A stretch of DNA of 64,000 nucleotides from CAYRFF01 sp964436125 (GTDB taxonomy: Bacteria; Bacteroidota; Bacteroidia; Chitinophagales; Saprospiraceae), in NCBI GenBank assembly GCA_964436125.1, contig CAYTBT010000016.1:1-64000 (forward strand). Reading direction: 5' to 3'. A program made the position numbers and the translations under genes. The notes under the pieces were generated by a model. That model searched no databases, had not been told where the DNA came from, and saw only the letters and a list, made by a program, of their open reading frames with translations. Every line of letters begins with the position of its first letter. The first letter of the stretch is position 1. Positions 17,496-26,922 of this stretch are shown here, in pieces.

Positions 17496-18446
17496 ATGAG
17501 TGAAACGTGGGTGCATATTTTAACGATAGTAGGCGTGCTGCTGGTTATGGTAACTATTGCGGCGGCGCTGATCTATGTTGAAAGAAGAATGCTGGCGGTA
17601 TGGCAAGATCGCTATGGCCCCAATAGAGTCGGGCCATTCGGGCTTTTTCAAGTGCTGGCAGATATGGTGAAAATATTTTTTAAAGAAGATTGGATCCCCA
17701 ATTTTGTCGATAAAAAAGTATTTATCGTCGCACCTATGATTATTATGATGACGATATTATGCTCCTTTGCAATGATACCATTTACAGAAAATATTATGGT
17801 ATCAGACCTGAATATCGGGCTTCTCTTTGTCCTGGGAATGTCTTCTCTAGGAGCCTACAGCCTCGCACTCGGTGGCTGGTCCTCCAATAACAAATATTCA
17901 CTCCTGGGAGCAATAAGAGGAACTGCACAGATGATTTCGTATGAGGTATTTATGGGACTTTCTTTAATGGGAGTCGTGATGCTGGCAGGGAGTTTCAATA
18001 TGAAAGAAATTGTACTCTCACAGCAAGGCATGTGGAATGTAGTGCCGCAATTTCTAGGATTTATTATCTTTTTCATTGCCGGTCTTGCAGAAACACATCG
18101 TGCACCACTAGATTTACCGGAGGCAGAGAGCGAATTGATTGCCGGCTTTCACTCTGAATATTCAGGGATGAAATTCGGAATGTTTTTCGTGGGGGAATAC
18201 TTAGGTATTACACTTATTTCAGCTTTGATAACAGTACTATTCTTCGGAGGCTGGCTAGGACCATCGTTCTTGCCACCCGTAGTATGGTTTTTTATAAAGA
18301 CGTTTTTCTTTATCATCATGTTTATTCTTATGCGGGCGGCATTGCCTCGACCGCGTTATGACCAGCTCATGGCTGTGGGCTGGAAATGGCTGTTGCCATT
18401 GACATTATTAAATGTACTGGTTACCGGTGCAATAATACTGGCATAG
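17496..18446 (+). CDS. nuoH: NADH-quinone oxidoreductase subunit H
   Basis: Membrane subunit forming the quinone chamber roof, 316 residues, eight predicted spans. Family motifs include YVERRMLAVWQDRYGPNRVG at the start, ADMVKIFFKEDWIP, GGWSSNNKYSLLGAIR, and DLPEAESELIAGFHSEYSGMKF. The ending RAALPRPRYDQLMAVGWKW is typical. The close likeness to the E. coli subunit extends to the loop after the fourth helix. A 95-bp gap to nuoI is the largest inside the operon. Confidence 0.96.
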   Translation: MSETWVHILTIVGVLLVMVTIAAALIYVERRMLAVWQDRYGPNRVGPFGLFQVLADMVKIFFKEDWIPNFVDKKVFIVAPMIIMMTILCSFAMIPFTENIMVSDLNIGLLFVLGMSSLGAYSLALGGWSSNNKYSLLGAIRGTAQMISYEVFMGLSLMGVVMLAGSFNMKEIVLSQQGMWNVVPQFLGFIIFFIAGLAETHRAPLDLPEAESELIAGFHSEYSGMKFGMFFVGEYLGITLISALITVLFFGGWLGPSFLPPVVWFFIKTFFFIIMFILMRAALPRPRYDQLMAVGWKWLLPLTLLNVLVTGAIILA

Positions 18447-18541
18447 GCAGCTCGGGATAAAAGAGTGGATTGAAGTTGTACAAGAAATGTATTTAAGTAA
18501 AGGCAGTTTAAACAAATTATTGAATAAAAAATGAGATAAAT

Positions 18542-19072
18542 ATGCTGTTACGTAGCTTTTTTACCAATCTGAGGACAATATGGCTTACTCTAGCGAGGAC
18601 ATTTAAGAAGCCTATTACGATACAATACCCTGAAGAGAAACCTTATCTAGCACCGCGATATCGCGGGCGGATTGTGCTTTCGCGGGATCCCGATGGAATA
18701 GAACGTTGCGTCGCTTGTAATTTATGTGCTGCAGTCTGTCCGACAGATTGCATATCATTGCAAGCTACTGAAGATGAAAACGGAAGACGTTATCCGGAGT
18801 TTTTTAGGATTAATTTTTCACGGTGCATTTTCTGTGGTCTATGTGAAGAAGCTTGTCCGACTTATTCAATACAGTTGATTCCCGACTTTGAAATGGCGGA
18901 ATACGACAGGCAGAACCTCGTCTATGAAAAAGAAGACCTTCTTATTGATGGACAAGGGAAATACCATGGCTACAATTTTTACAGAGAATCAGGTGTAGCA
19001 GTAGGTGTTAAAGAGAAAGGCGGAGGAGAAAAGGAAGATGCACCAGTAGATCCAAGATCATTATTACCATGA
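18542..19072 (+). CDS. nuoI: NADH-quinone oxidoreductase subunit I
   Basis: Ferredoxin-like subunit with clusters N6a and N6b, 176 residues. Ligands are C56, C59, C62, C66 (CVACNLCAAVCPTDC) and C95, C98, C101, C105 (CIFCGLCEEACPTYS). The RYRGRIVLSRDPDG and YPEFFRINFSRCIFCG segments and the ending DPRSLLP are very like E. coli NuoI, including the conserved SLLP tail. The last codon region overlaps nuoJ by 4 bp. Confidence 0.97.
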   Translation: MLLRSFFTNLRTIWLTLARTFKKPITIQYPEEKPYLAPRYRGRIVLSRDPDGIERCVACNLCAAVCPTDCISLQATEDENGRRYPEFFRINFSRCIFCGLCEEACPTYSIQLIPDFEMAEYDRQNLVYEKEDLLIDGQGKYHGYNFYRESGVAVGVKEKGGGEKEDAPVDPRSLLP

Positions 19073-19599
19073 ATATCATTTTTTACATATCGGCTATAAT
19101 AGCAATATTCACGACATTAAGAGTAGTTACACATAGTAATGCTGTACACGCGCTTATCTATATGATAGTGTCACTTCTCTCTGTTGCGGTTATCTTTTTT
19201 ATCCTCGGTGCGCCATTTATTGCTGCCCTTGAGATAATTATCTACGCAGGAGCTATTATTGTCCTGTTCATCTTTGTCGTGATGATGCTCAATCTAGGGA
19301 AAGAGCATGCTGAAAAGGAGAAAGAGTGGCTCTCGCCTAGTGCGTGGATAGGCCCCGGAATTTTATGCTTGATTTTACTCGGTGAATTTATCTACATTAC
19401 GACAAGTAGCACACCTTCCGGCGTAGAAATCATGCCTATAAGTCCCAAGGAAGTAGGAGTATCTCTTTACAGCAAATATGTCCTGGGCGTAGAATTAACA
19501 GCGATGCTTTTAATGAGTGGTGTCGTGGGGGCGTATCATATAGGAAGATATAAGAAGAAGGAATATCATAGGTTTTTACAAGAAGAAAATAACAAATAG
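19069..19599 (+). CDS. nuoJ: NADH-quinone oxidoreductase subunit J
   Basis: Membrane subunit, 176 residues, five predicted spans. The pi-bulge helix region is seen in AALEIIIYAGAIIVLFIFVVMMLNLG. The ATG overlaps the nuoI stop (ATGA arrangement), supporting translational coupling. It ends in a lysine-rich tail KKKEYHRFLQEENNK. Confidence 0.95.
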   Translation: MNIIFYISAIIAIFTTLRVVTHSNAVHALIYMIVSLLSVAVIFFILGAPFIAALEIIIYAGAIIVLFIFVVMMLNLGKEHAEKEKEWLSPSAWIGPGILCLILLGEFIYITTSSTPSGVEIMPISPKEVGVSLYSKYVLGVELTAMLLMSGVVGAYHIGRYKKKEYHRFLQEENNK

Positions 19600-19606
19600 A
19601 TAGACA

Positions 19607-19915
19607 ATGGCACTTATCCCTTTAAATATCGGTTTATTGCTAGCAGCAATCTTATTTATACTAGGACTGATAGGCGTTCTCGTACGACGCAATGTCATTT
19701 TTATGCTTATTTCCGTAGAGATTATGATGAATGCAGCTGCACTTGCATTTATCGTAGCCGGTTCGCAATGGGCAAGTGTTGATGGGCAGATAATGGTTTT
19801 ATTCATCTATGCGGTCGCAGCTGCTGAAGTTGCTGTAGGTCTGGCACTGGTACTTCAGATGCACAAGCATTACGGCACACTGGATGTCAATAAATTAACC
19901 AATTTAAAAGATTAA
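19607..19915 (+). CDS. nuoK: NADH-quinone oxidoreductase subunit K
   Basis: Three-span proton-path subunit, 102 residues, the usual length. It carries membrane Glu residues in MLISVEIMMNAAALAFI and AVAAAEVAVGLALVLQM, the positions required for proton transfer in the family. It starts 7 bp after nuoJ. Confidence 0.96.
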   Translation: MALIPLNIGLLLAAILFILGLIGVLVRRNVIFMLISVEIMMNAAALAFIVAGSQWASVDGQIMVLFIYAVAAAEVAVGLALVLQMHKHYGTLDVNKLTNLKD

Positions 19916-19951
19916 ACGCGATACGTTAATAATTAAGATAAGGAAGAAGAT

Positions 19952-21829
19952 ATGTTGAATCAATTGTGGCTCGTACCGGCTTTACCACTCATCAGTTTCC
20001 TGATATTGGCACTTTTTGGCAAGAAATTGGGAAAGGCTGGAGGTGTATTAGGCACTTTATCCGTAGGATTATCTGCACTCATTACCTTAATTATAGGCAT
20101 CGGCTTTCTGAACGCCCCTCCGGCCGGCGGCTTTTACGAGCAGACATTATGGACTTGGTTCAGCGTAGCGGGCTTTGAGCCATCGATAACATTACACCTC
20201 GATTCATTGTCGATGGTATTTATCTTTGTCATCACCTTTGTAGGATTTCTCATCCATTGGTTTTCGACAGAGTATATGGAAGGCGATGATGAATATCCAC
20301 TTTTCTTTGCCTATATGAATCTCTTTGTTTTCTCCATGTTGATGCTAGTCTTGGCCAATGATCTTCTCCTTGTTTATTTTGGCTGGGAAGGTGTCGGTCT
20401 CTGCAGTTATCTTCTCATCGGTTTCTGGTACAAGAATCCATATAATAACTATGCGGCAAGGAAAGCCTTCATTGTTACGCGTGTGGGAGACACTGCAATG
20501 TTGCTAGGCTTATTTTTACTAGTACGGGATTTCAACACTTTAAATATTCATGAAATACTAAACTCTGCCGGTGATGTATGGACGACCGGTGGATCCAGTG
20601 TCTTCTGGGCAAGTCTTTTATTACTCGGTGGTGCTTGTGGTAAGTCAGCACAATTACCGCTCCAGACCTGGCTGCCTGATGCCATGGCCGGACCTACTCC
20701 GGTATCGGCTTTAATTCACGCAGCAACGATGGTAACTGCGGGTGTTTACCTGATCGCAAGGACGCATGTCCTCTTTGAGATGGCACCTATTGTTCAGACC
20801 ACAGTTGCAGTAATCGGTGTAGCGACCTTATTTATTGCGGGATTTGCTGCACTAGCACAGAACGATATAAAAAAGGTACTCGCCTACTCGACCATCAGTC
20901 AGATCGGTTATATGTTCCTTGCACTCGGCGTGGGTGCATGGTCGGCGGGTATTTTCCATTTCATGACACATGCCTTCTTTAAAGCATTGCTTTTCCTCGG
21001 TGCAGGTGCGGTAATACTCGCCATGCATCACGAGCAAGATATGTTTAAAATGGGTGGCTTACGCAAAAAGCTTCCGGTGGTATTCTGGACATTTCTCTTC
21101 GGTGCGGGTGCCCTTGCTTCAATCCCCTTAATCACTGCCGGATTCTACAGTAAGGATCAGATACTGTTTTTCTCGCTCGTTTCTGACAAGGGAAGCTTCT
21201 GGTTGTGGATATTTGCTTTTATCGGAGCCTTCATCACGGCATTATACACCTTCAGAATGGTTTTCCTTACCTTTTTCGGGGAGGCCAAGATGGAAGTAGA
21301 TCACAAGCCAAGGATGAACTTCAAGATCCCCTTAATCATCCTGGGGATTTTATCCCTGATTGCAGGATTTGTAGAGCTCCCGCATGCCTGGGCACACTTC
21401 ACTCCATTTTCAGACTTCGTTAATGAAACATTGCCTGCCATTCATTTGCCGGAAGGCATAGCAAGTAAAGAAATAATGTTGCAAGTAATCACAGGTCTCG
21501 TCGCATTAATCGGTGTATTTATAGCCTGGAGAATTTACGGAAAGAATCAGAAAGAGAGTTACGCATGGGAGCAATCCGGACTTTATGGGTTTTTCTTCAA
21601 AGGCTGGATGTTTGATCAATTATATGATGCCGTGCTCGTCAATCCTATCGTATGGTTGTCCAAGCTTGACAAGCACGATTTCATTGACAAGATATACGGT
21701 GCCATAGGCGATATAAACTTAGGAATAAATAATTTACTCAGCCGCGCACAGAACGGACGCTTACGGTTTTACATAGGCGGGATAGCACTCGGTGCGGTTG
21801 TTGCATTAACAATAGCTTTACTTATATGA
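19952..21829 (+). CDS. nuoL: NADH-quinone oxidoreductase subunit L
   Basis: Antiporter-like subunit with the lateral helix, 625 residues. Family motifs include LVYFGWEGVGLCSYLLIGFW (Glu of the first half-channel), LPDAMAGPTPVSALIHAATMV and ALAQNDIKKVLAYSTISQIG (channel Lys and neighbouring residues). The C-terminal helix is present, as the protein reaches full length. The last codons overlap nuoM by 4 bp. Confidence 0.96.
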   Translation: MLNQLWLVPALPLISFLILALFGKKLGKAGGVLGTLSVGLSALITLIIGIGFLNAPPAGGFYEQTLWTWFSVAGFEPSITLHLDSLSMVFIFVITFVGFLIHWFSTEYMEGDDEYPLFFAYMNLFVFSMLMLVLANDLLLVYFGWEGVGLCSYLLIGFWYKNPYNNYAARKAFIVTRVGDTAMLLGLFLLVRDFNTLNIHEILNSAGDVWTTGGSSVFWASLLLLGGACGKSAQLPLQTWLPDAMAGPTPVSALIHAATMVTAGVYLIARTHVLFEMAPIVQTTVAVIGVATLFIAGFAALAQNDIKKVLAYSTISQIGYMFLALGVGAWSAGIFHFMTHAFFKALLFLGAGAVILAMHHEQDMFKMGGLRKKLPVVFWTFLFGAGALASIPLITAGFYSKDQILFFSLVSDKGSFWLWIFAFIGAFITALYTFRMVFLTFFGEAKMEVDHKPRMNFKIPLIILGILSLIAGFVELPHAWAHFTPFSDFVNETLPAIHLPEGIASKEIMLQVITGLVALIGVFIAWRIYGKNQKESYAWEQSGLYGFFFKGWMFDQLYDAVLVNPIVWLSKLDKHDFIDKIYGAIGDINLGINNLLSRAQNGRLRFYIGGIALGAVVALTIALLI

Positions 21830-23394
21830 TACTATTATGCCTGATACTTATATTGATGCTGGGAGGCGGTCTCGCGTGGATCGTCGGTAAGTGGAGTAAG
21901 CCTGCGAGTAAATGGATAGCGTTTATCGCTACCTTAATCGATTTTATCATCGTGATAGGCGTGTGGATAAACAATCCGGGAGTCCTCGGAAGTATCGGGG
22001 ATGAAGGTGGCTGGTTAATTCATTATCAAGTGAACTGGATTCCACAGATAGGAGCGAGTTTTCATCTTGCTCTCGATGGACTCAGCCTGGTAATGGTGGC
22101 ATTGACGCTCTTTATCGGATTTATCGCCGTACTCGTATCTTATAAAGAAATACAAGACCGACAGGGCTTTTATTATTTTAATATTCTATGGCTTCTTGCC
22201 GGCATCATCGGTGTTTTTCTCTCCATGGATTTATTGCTCTTCTACTTTTTCTGGGAGATTATGTTGATTCCGATGTTCTTTATTCTCGGTATCTGGGGAT
22301 ATGAAAAGCGGAAATCGGCTTCCATTAAGTTTTTCATCTTTACTCAGTTGAGCGGACTCTTTATGCTCCTCGGGATATTGGGGCTCTATTTTATTCATGG
22401 TTTTAATACAGGCACCTACACATTCGATTATTTTGATTTACTCGGCACGAGTATTTCATCCGGCATAGGATTCTGGTTAATGTGTGGTTTCCTCGTCGCC
22501 TTTCTTGTAAAGCTGCCGGCATTTCCTTTCCATAGTTGGTTGCCAGATGCTTATGTGCATTCTCCGACGGGTGGAACAGTTATCCTGGCGGGTCTGATGA
22601 CTAAGACAGCTGCTTATGGGATGTTGAGATTTGTCTTGCCCTTATTTCCGGAAGCTTCCGCAAATATTGCGCCTCTAATGATGGTTCTCGGTGTAATCGG
22701 AATCCTGTATGGCGCCAAGGTGGCTTATGCACAGACAGACTTTAAGCGCTTGATAGCTTTCTCCAGTATCGCGCACATGGGTTTTATCGTCATCGGAGTA
22801 TTTGCCTTTAATAGCCTTGCTTATCAAGGTACTATTATGGAAATGCTCGCTCACGGTATAAGCATCAGCGCATTATTTATTATTGCAGGTGCTTTACGCG
22901 AGCGCACAGGTGTAAGAGATATGGATCAGATGGGGCAATTCTGGAAGCAAATGCCCGGTATGGGAGGCATTACGGTGATATTCGTCATGGCTTCCCTAGG
23001 TTTACCGGGACTCGCCAATTTCGTTGCAGAATTCCTCATCCTCGCAGGTGTATTTAAAGTAAGTATGCTGTGGTCAACACTCGCTACAATAGGACTTATT
23101 TCTTCCATGATATACTCACTCGTTATCCTGCAGAAGATATTTTACGGAAAAAGCCATTCCGAGAAGACATCGCTACGTGATTTCTCTTTCAGAGAGTACT
23201 TTGTCATGGCTTGCCTTGTAGTGGCGATTTTCTGGCTTGGAATATTCCCACAGAAAGTGATTGATACAGTAGATCCAGCTGTACAAAAGATTGAAAAACA
23301 CATGGACCTCGGTGCTCTTATGGATGCACATAAGAACGATGTCGGTGTTATTATGATGAAAACGAATAAAGTACAAGAACAAGATGCTGAGTAA
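21826..23394 (+). CDS. nuoM: NADH-quinone oxidoreductase subunit M
   Basis: Antiporter-like proton-channel subunit, 522 residues. LLFYFFWEIMLIPMFFILGIWG contains the key Glu, LPDAYVHSPTGGTVILAGLMTK the central Lys region, and QTDFKRLIAFSSIAHMGF the distal Lys. A copy of GCTTCCGCAAAT lies in it at 22654-22665 (in PEASANIAP). The stop overlaps the nuoN start region by 11 bp. Confidence 0.96.
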   Translation: MILLCLILILMLGGGLAWIVGKWSKPASKWIAFIATLIDFIIVIGVWINNPGVLGSIGDEGGWLIHYQVNWIPQIGASFHLALDGLSLVMVALTLFIGFIAVLVSYKEIQDRQGFYYFNILWLLAGIIGVFLSMDLLLFYFFWEIMLIPMFFILGIWGYEKRKSASIKFFIFTQLSGLFMLLGILGLYFIHGFNTGTYTFDYFDLLGTSISSGIGFWLMCGFLVAFLVKLPAFPFHSWLPDAYVHSPTGGTVILAGLMTKTAAYGMLRFVLPLFPEASANIAPLMMVLGVIGILYGAKVAYAQTDFKRLIAFSSIAHMGFIVIGVFAFNSLAYQGTIMEMLAHGISISALFIIAGALRERTGVRDMDQMGQFWKQMPGMGGITVIFVMASLGLPGLANFVAEFLILAGVFKVSMLWSTLATIGLISSMIYSLVILQKIFYGKSHSEKTSLRDFSFREYFVMACLVVAIFWLGIFPQKVIDTVDPAVQKIEKHMDLGALMDAHKNDVGVIMMKTNKVQEQDAE

Positions 23395-24826
23395 TGTTAA
23401 CTTAGGGCTTTTGCTCCCTCATATAATCCTTGCCGTAGCTGCAGTTATTGTGATGTTATCAATTGCAGTAAAAAGGAATCATCAAGTGACCTATGTCTTG
23501 ACCTTGATAGGTACAATCGTGGCATTCGGCTCTCTATTTTATTTGCCGGAAGGCTCACATAGGGTAACTACACTCTTTATTGTCGATGGATTCAGCATCT
23601 TTTTTACAGGCCTTGTATTACTGGCAAGCTTAGTCGTGGGTATCTATGCCTTCCCCTATTTGAAGAATCGCAATGAGGTGGAGCAAAAAGAGGAATTTTA
23701 TGTCCTCCTTCTGCTTGCCACCGTGGGAGCGATATCAATGGTTATAAGTAATCATTTCATCTCCTTCCTCCTCTCACTGGAAGTGATGAACGTCTCTTTA
23801 TTTGCCCTGATAAGCTATCTCAAGAAGTCCAAGATTTCAATTGAAGCCGGCGTAAAGTACTTAATTATGGCCGGTGTATCTTCAGCAATATTGCTGTTTG
23901 GATTTGCACTGATATATGCACAGACGGGTGCTATGGAACTCAGTGCGATGGCCGATAGCCTGGGAACCAACGGCGATAGCATTATTTTTATCGCTGGCAT
24001 GGCTCTCGTTGTAGTAGGAATAGGATTTGAGCTGGCTCTCGTTCCATTCCACTTCTGGACACCAGATATCTATTCCGGCGCATCTGCACCTGTGGCGACA
24101 TTTGTCTCTACGATTGCCAAGGGGAGTGTATTTGCATTTCTTATTCGATTATATACCGATCTCAATGGAGATGCTCATAATAGCGTGTGGATAACATTTG
24201 CTGTGCTTGCAATTGCCTCGATGCTTATCGGAAACTGGCTCGCCTTGCAACAAAATAATATTAAACGACTGCTCGCCTATTCTTCCGTAGGCCACCTGGG
24301 TTATATGATCGTCGCTCTGCTAGCGGCAAGCGTGTCCGGTGTGGAAGCAGCAGCATTTTACCTTGTCGCATATTTTATCAGTATGCTTGCGGCATTCGGG
24401 ATCGTTTCCTACTTATCACAGAAAGATGGCGAACTCATCAAGGTCGATGATTATCGCGGTTTATTCTGGCGCAGACCTTGGATTGCGGCATTATTTGCCG
24501 GTGTGTTACTTTCCCTGGCGGGTATTCCACTGACAGCAGGCTTTCTCGGTAAATTCTACCTCCTTTTTGCAGGAGTTGATAAAAGTTTGTGGCTTCTCGT
24601 TATCGTACTTGTTGTCGGAAGTAGTATCGGTTTATTCTATTATTTACGGGTTGTCATCGCATTATTTTCAGGCAGAGAAGAAAATCAAACTCGCTTAAGC
24701 GCAGGTGGGCATTCTATCCTTGCCGGCCTGGCCTTAATCAGTCTCTTTTTCCTCCTTTTCTGGGTCGGTATGTTTCCATCGGGACTTGTGGATGTGATTC
24801 AGAACCTAGTAGGGACAGTGATGTAG
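23384..24826 (+). CDS. nuoN: NADH-quinone oxidoreductase subunit N
   Basis: Third antiporter-like subunit, 480 residues, last gene of the operon. Recognisable segments are FLLSLEVMNVSLFALISYLKKS, VPFHFWTPDIYSGASAPVATFVST and QQNNIKRLLAYSSVGHLGYM. The Glu in SLEVMNV corresponds to the first half-channel position. The operon appears to end here: 175 bp without an ORF separates it from tnaA, and no clear terminator hairpin was found. Confidence 0.95.
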   Translation: MLSNVNLGLLLPHIILAVAAVIVMLSIAVKRNHQVTYVLTLIGTIVAFGSLFYLPEGSHRVTTLFIVDGFSIFFTGLVLLASLVVGIYAFPYLKNRNEVEQKEEFYVLLLLATVGAISMVISNHFISFLLSLEVMNVSLFALISYLKKSKISIEAGVKYLIMAGVSSAILLFGFALIYAQTGAMELSAMADSLGTNGDSIIFIAGMALVVVGIGFELALVPFHFWTPDIYSGASAPVATFVSTIAKGSVFAFLIRLYTDLNGDAHNSVWITFAVLAIASMLIGNWLALQQNNIKRLLAYSSVGHLGYMIVALLAASVSGVEAAAFYLVAYFISMLAAFGIVSYLSQKDGELIKVDDYRGLFWRRPWIAALFAGVLLSLAGIPLTAGFLGKFYLLFAGVDKSLWLLVIVLVVGSSIGLFYYLRVVIALFSGREENQTRLSAGGHSILAGLALISLFFLLFWVGMFPSGLVDVIQNLVGTVM

Positions 24827-25000
24827 TATTGTGCATAGAATATATGTTCACCGGCTAGTCTTTGTCATCTCTCAAGTAATTTAAAGGGTAATTTTATCGC
24901 TATCGACTTCAGCTGGCTTCACATTCTCTGACTTTCCGATTAAAGACATATTTGTCCTTTTTAAAAAAATACTTAACTTCATTGCATAAAAAGTGTAATT

Positions 25001-26380
25001 ATGCAATTCAAAACGATAATAGAGCCATTCAAAATCAAAGCCGTTGAACCCATACGTATTTCAACGCAAGAAGAGCGGAAAGCATTCATCAAGGAGGCAC
25101 ATTTTAATCCCTTTCTCCTCCACTCAAAGGATGTCATCATCGACCTCCTCACCGATAGCGGCACCGCTGCAATGAGTAGTAATCAATGGGCGGGAATCCT
25201 CAATGGCGATGAATCTTATGCCGGTTCGCAGAGTTGGGAGCATCTTCAGGCAGAGATTCACGATCTCACCGGCTTCCCCCACATTCTACCGACCCACCAA
25301 GGTCGAGCAGCAGAACGGATTCTATACAGCTATTTAGGTGGTAAGGAGAAAATATTTATCAGCAATACGCACTTTGACACCACACGGGCCAATATCGAGT
25401 TCAGCGGCGCTGAAGCTATTGATATTCCTTGCACGGAGGCCTCAGATCACGAGTCCGACTACCCATTTAAAGGGAATATAAACCTGGACAAACTCATATC
25501 CTTACTCGACAAGCACAATTCAGAAGATATCGGAGCAGTCATCCTCACCCTTACCAATAATACCGGTGGTGGACAGCCTGTAAGCATGGAAAATGCACGC
25601 AGGGTATCAGAAATATGCAGTCAACACGATGTTTTATTCATCCTCGACTGTTGCCGCATAGCTGAAAATTCATATTTTATCAAACACCGTGAATCGCACT
25701 ATGCAGAAAAAAGTTATCGCAGCATCGCACAAGAAATGTTCTCTCTCGCCGATGGTTGCGTTATGAGTGCCAAGAAAGATGCAATTGTAAATATCGGAGG
25801 ATTTCTTGCATTAAAAGATGAAGTACTCGCCGAGGCATGCACCAATCTGCTTATCATCACCGAGGGCTTTTCTACTTATGGCGGCCTGGCAGGACGCGAC
25901 ATGGAAGCAATAGCAATCGGCCTGCGAGAAGTATTTGATGATGATTACCTCAATTATCGCATTAAAAGTACGGCATATCTCGGCGAGCGTCTCCGCAACA
26001 AGGGCGTTCCCGTGCTCTACCCTATCGGTGGGCACGCAGTTTATATCGATGCCGGGCTCCTCTATCCGCACATTCCTCCAGAGCAATATCCCGGCCAAGC
26101 CCTTGTCTGTGAACTGTATAAAATCGGTGGAATCCGCGCGGTGGAAATCGGGTCTGTGATGTTTGGGAAATACGATAAAAATGGCAAGCTTATTCCCGCT
26201 CCCGATGAACTTGTACGCCTTGCGATTCCCAGAAGAGTTTATACGCAGAGTCATATAGATTACGTGATTGAGGTATTTGATGAGATCTTGAAGAAGAAAG
26301 CTTCCGCAAATGGCTTACGCATCACGCAAGAACCGAAATTCCTCCGCCATTTTACAGCTCATTTTGAAGAATTACAATAA
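25001..26380 (+). CDS. tnaA: Tryptophanase (L-tryptophan indole-lyase)
   Basis: PLP-dependent beta-eliminating lyase that splits tryptophan into indole, pyruvate and ammonia; 459 residues. The PLP lysine lies in DGCVMSAKKDAIVNIGG. The related tyrosine phenol-lyase is the main alternative. Two features favour tryptophanase: QALVCELYKIGGIRAVEIGS, which matches the TnaA ACELYKVAGIRAVEIGS region, and the C-terminal FLRHFTAHFEEL, which keeps the His that tyrosine phenol-lyases replace with Phe. No TnaC-like leader or permease gene is next to it. The gene contains GCTTCCGCAAAT at 26300-26311 (Ala-Ser-Ala-Asn). Confidence 0.85.
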   Translation: MQFKTIIEPFKIKAVEPIRISTQEERKAFIKEAHFNPFLLHSKDVIIDLLTDSGTAAMSSNQWAGILNGDESYAGSQSWEHLQAEIHDLTGFPHILPTHQGRAAERILYSYLGGKEKIFISNTHFDTTRANIEFSGAEAIDIPCTEASDHESDYPFKGNINLDKLISLLDKHNSEDIGAVILTLTNNTGGGQPVSMENARRVSEICSQHDVLFILDCCRIAENSYFIKHRESHYAEKSYRSIAQEMFSLADGCVMSAKKDAIVNIGGFLALKDEVLAEACTNLLIITEGFSTYGGLAGRDMEAIAIGLREVFDDDYLNYRIKSTAYLGERLRNKGVPVLYPIGGHAVYIDAGLLYPHIPPEQYPGQALVCELYKIGGIRAVEIGSVMFGKYDKNGKLIPAPDELVRLAIPRRVYTQSHIDYVIEVFDEILKKKASANGLRITQEPKFLRHFTAHFEELQ

Positions 26381-26406
26381 ACCATTTAAAGAATTCCACT
26401 CTACTT

Positions 26407-26922
26407 ATGGCTACACATAAAATTAATCACGCAGATAATAATGCTCAGAATGTCCTCAAAACACCGGATTATTCTGAAACTATAAAAACGGAAGTTGTCT
26501 GCCCCAATGATACTAATCCCATGGATATTCTCCAGGGTGGTCGCCTGGTCCAGTGGATGGATATCGCTGCCGCTGTCACCGCTCAGACCCATACTGAAGG
26601 AGTATGCGTTACGGCATCCATCGATAAAGTCCTTTTCTCCAATGCCGCTAAAGTCGGCGATATCCTTACGATCAAAGCCCGGATTACACGCACATTTAAA
26701 ACATCGATGGAAATACGAGTTGAAGCAGCAAAAAGAGACATCTATTCACATAAATCACAGCCGCTGAGCCTTGCTTATTTCACATTCGTAGCCATAGATG
26801 AAAATGCACAGAAAAGACAAGTCCCACCACTCATAATCGAGTCAGAAAATGACAAAATAGCTCATAGACAAGCAGGAGAACGAAAAGAAAAGCAATTAAA
26901 AGAAGCAAAAAAGAGCATCTGA
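26407..26922 (+). CDS. Acyl-CoA thioesterase, hotdog fold
   Basis: A 171-residue protein of the YciA/ACOT type. The motif NPMDILQGGRLVQWMDIAAAVTAQ contains the Gly-Gly and the Asp of the active site, followed by VTASIDKVLFSNAAKVGDILTIKARITRTFKTSMEIRVE, the second part of the fold. It most likely hydrolyses medium or long acyl-CoA in the cytosol. The C-terminus is lysine-rich (RKEKQLKEAKKSI). It follows tnaA by 26 bp and is probably in the same operon, but no functional link is evident. Confidence 0.88.
   Translation: MATHKINHADNNAQNVLKTPDYSETIKTEVVCPNDTNPMDILQGGRLVQWMDIAAAVTAQTHTEGVCVTASIDKVLFSNAAKVGDILTIKARITRTFKTSMEIRVEAAKRDIYSHKSQPLSLAYFTFVAIDENAQKRQVPPLIIESENDKIAHRQAGERKEKQLKEAKKSI

Noticed and set aside
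25001..26380. Tyrosine phenol-lyase instead of tryptophanase
   Set aside because: The C-terminal RHFTAHF keeps His, and ELYKIGGIRAVEIGS fits TnaA better.
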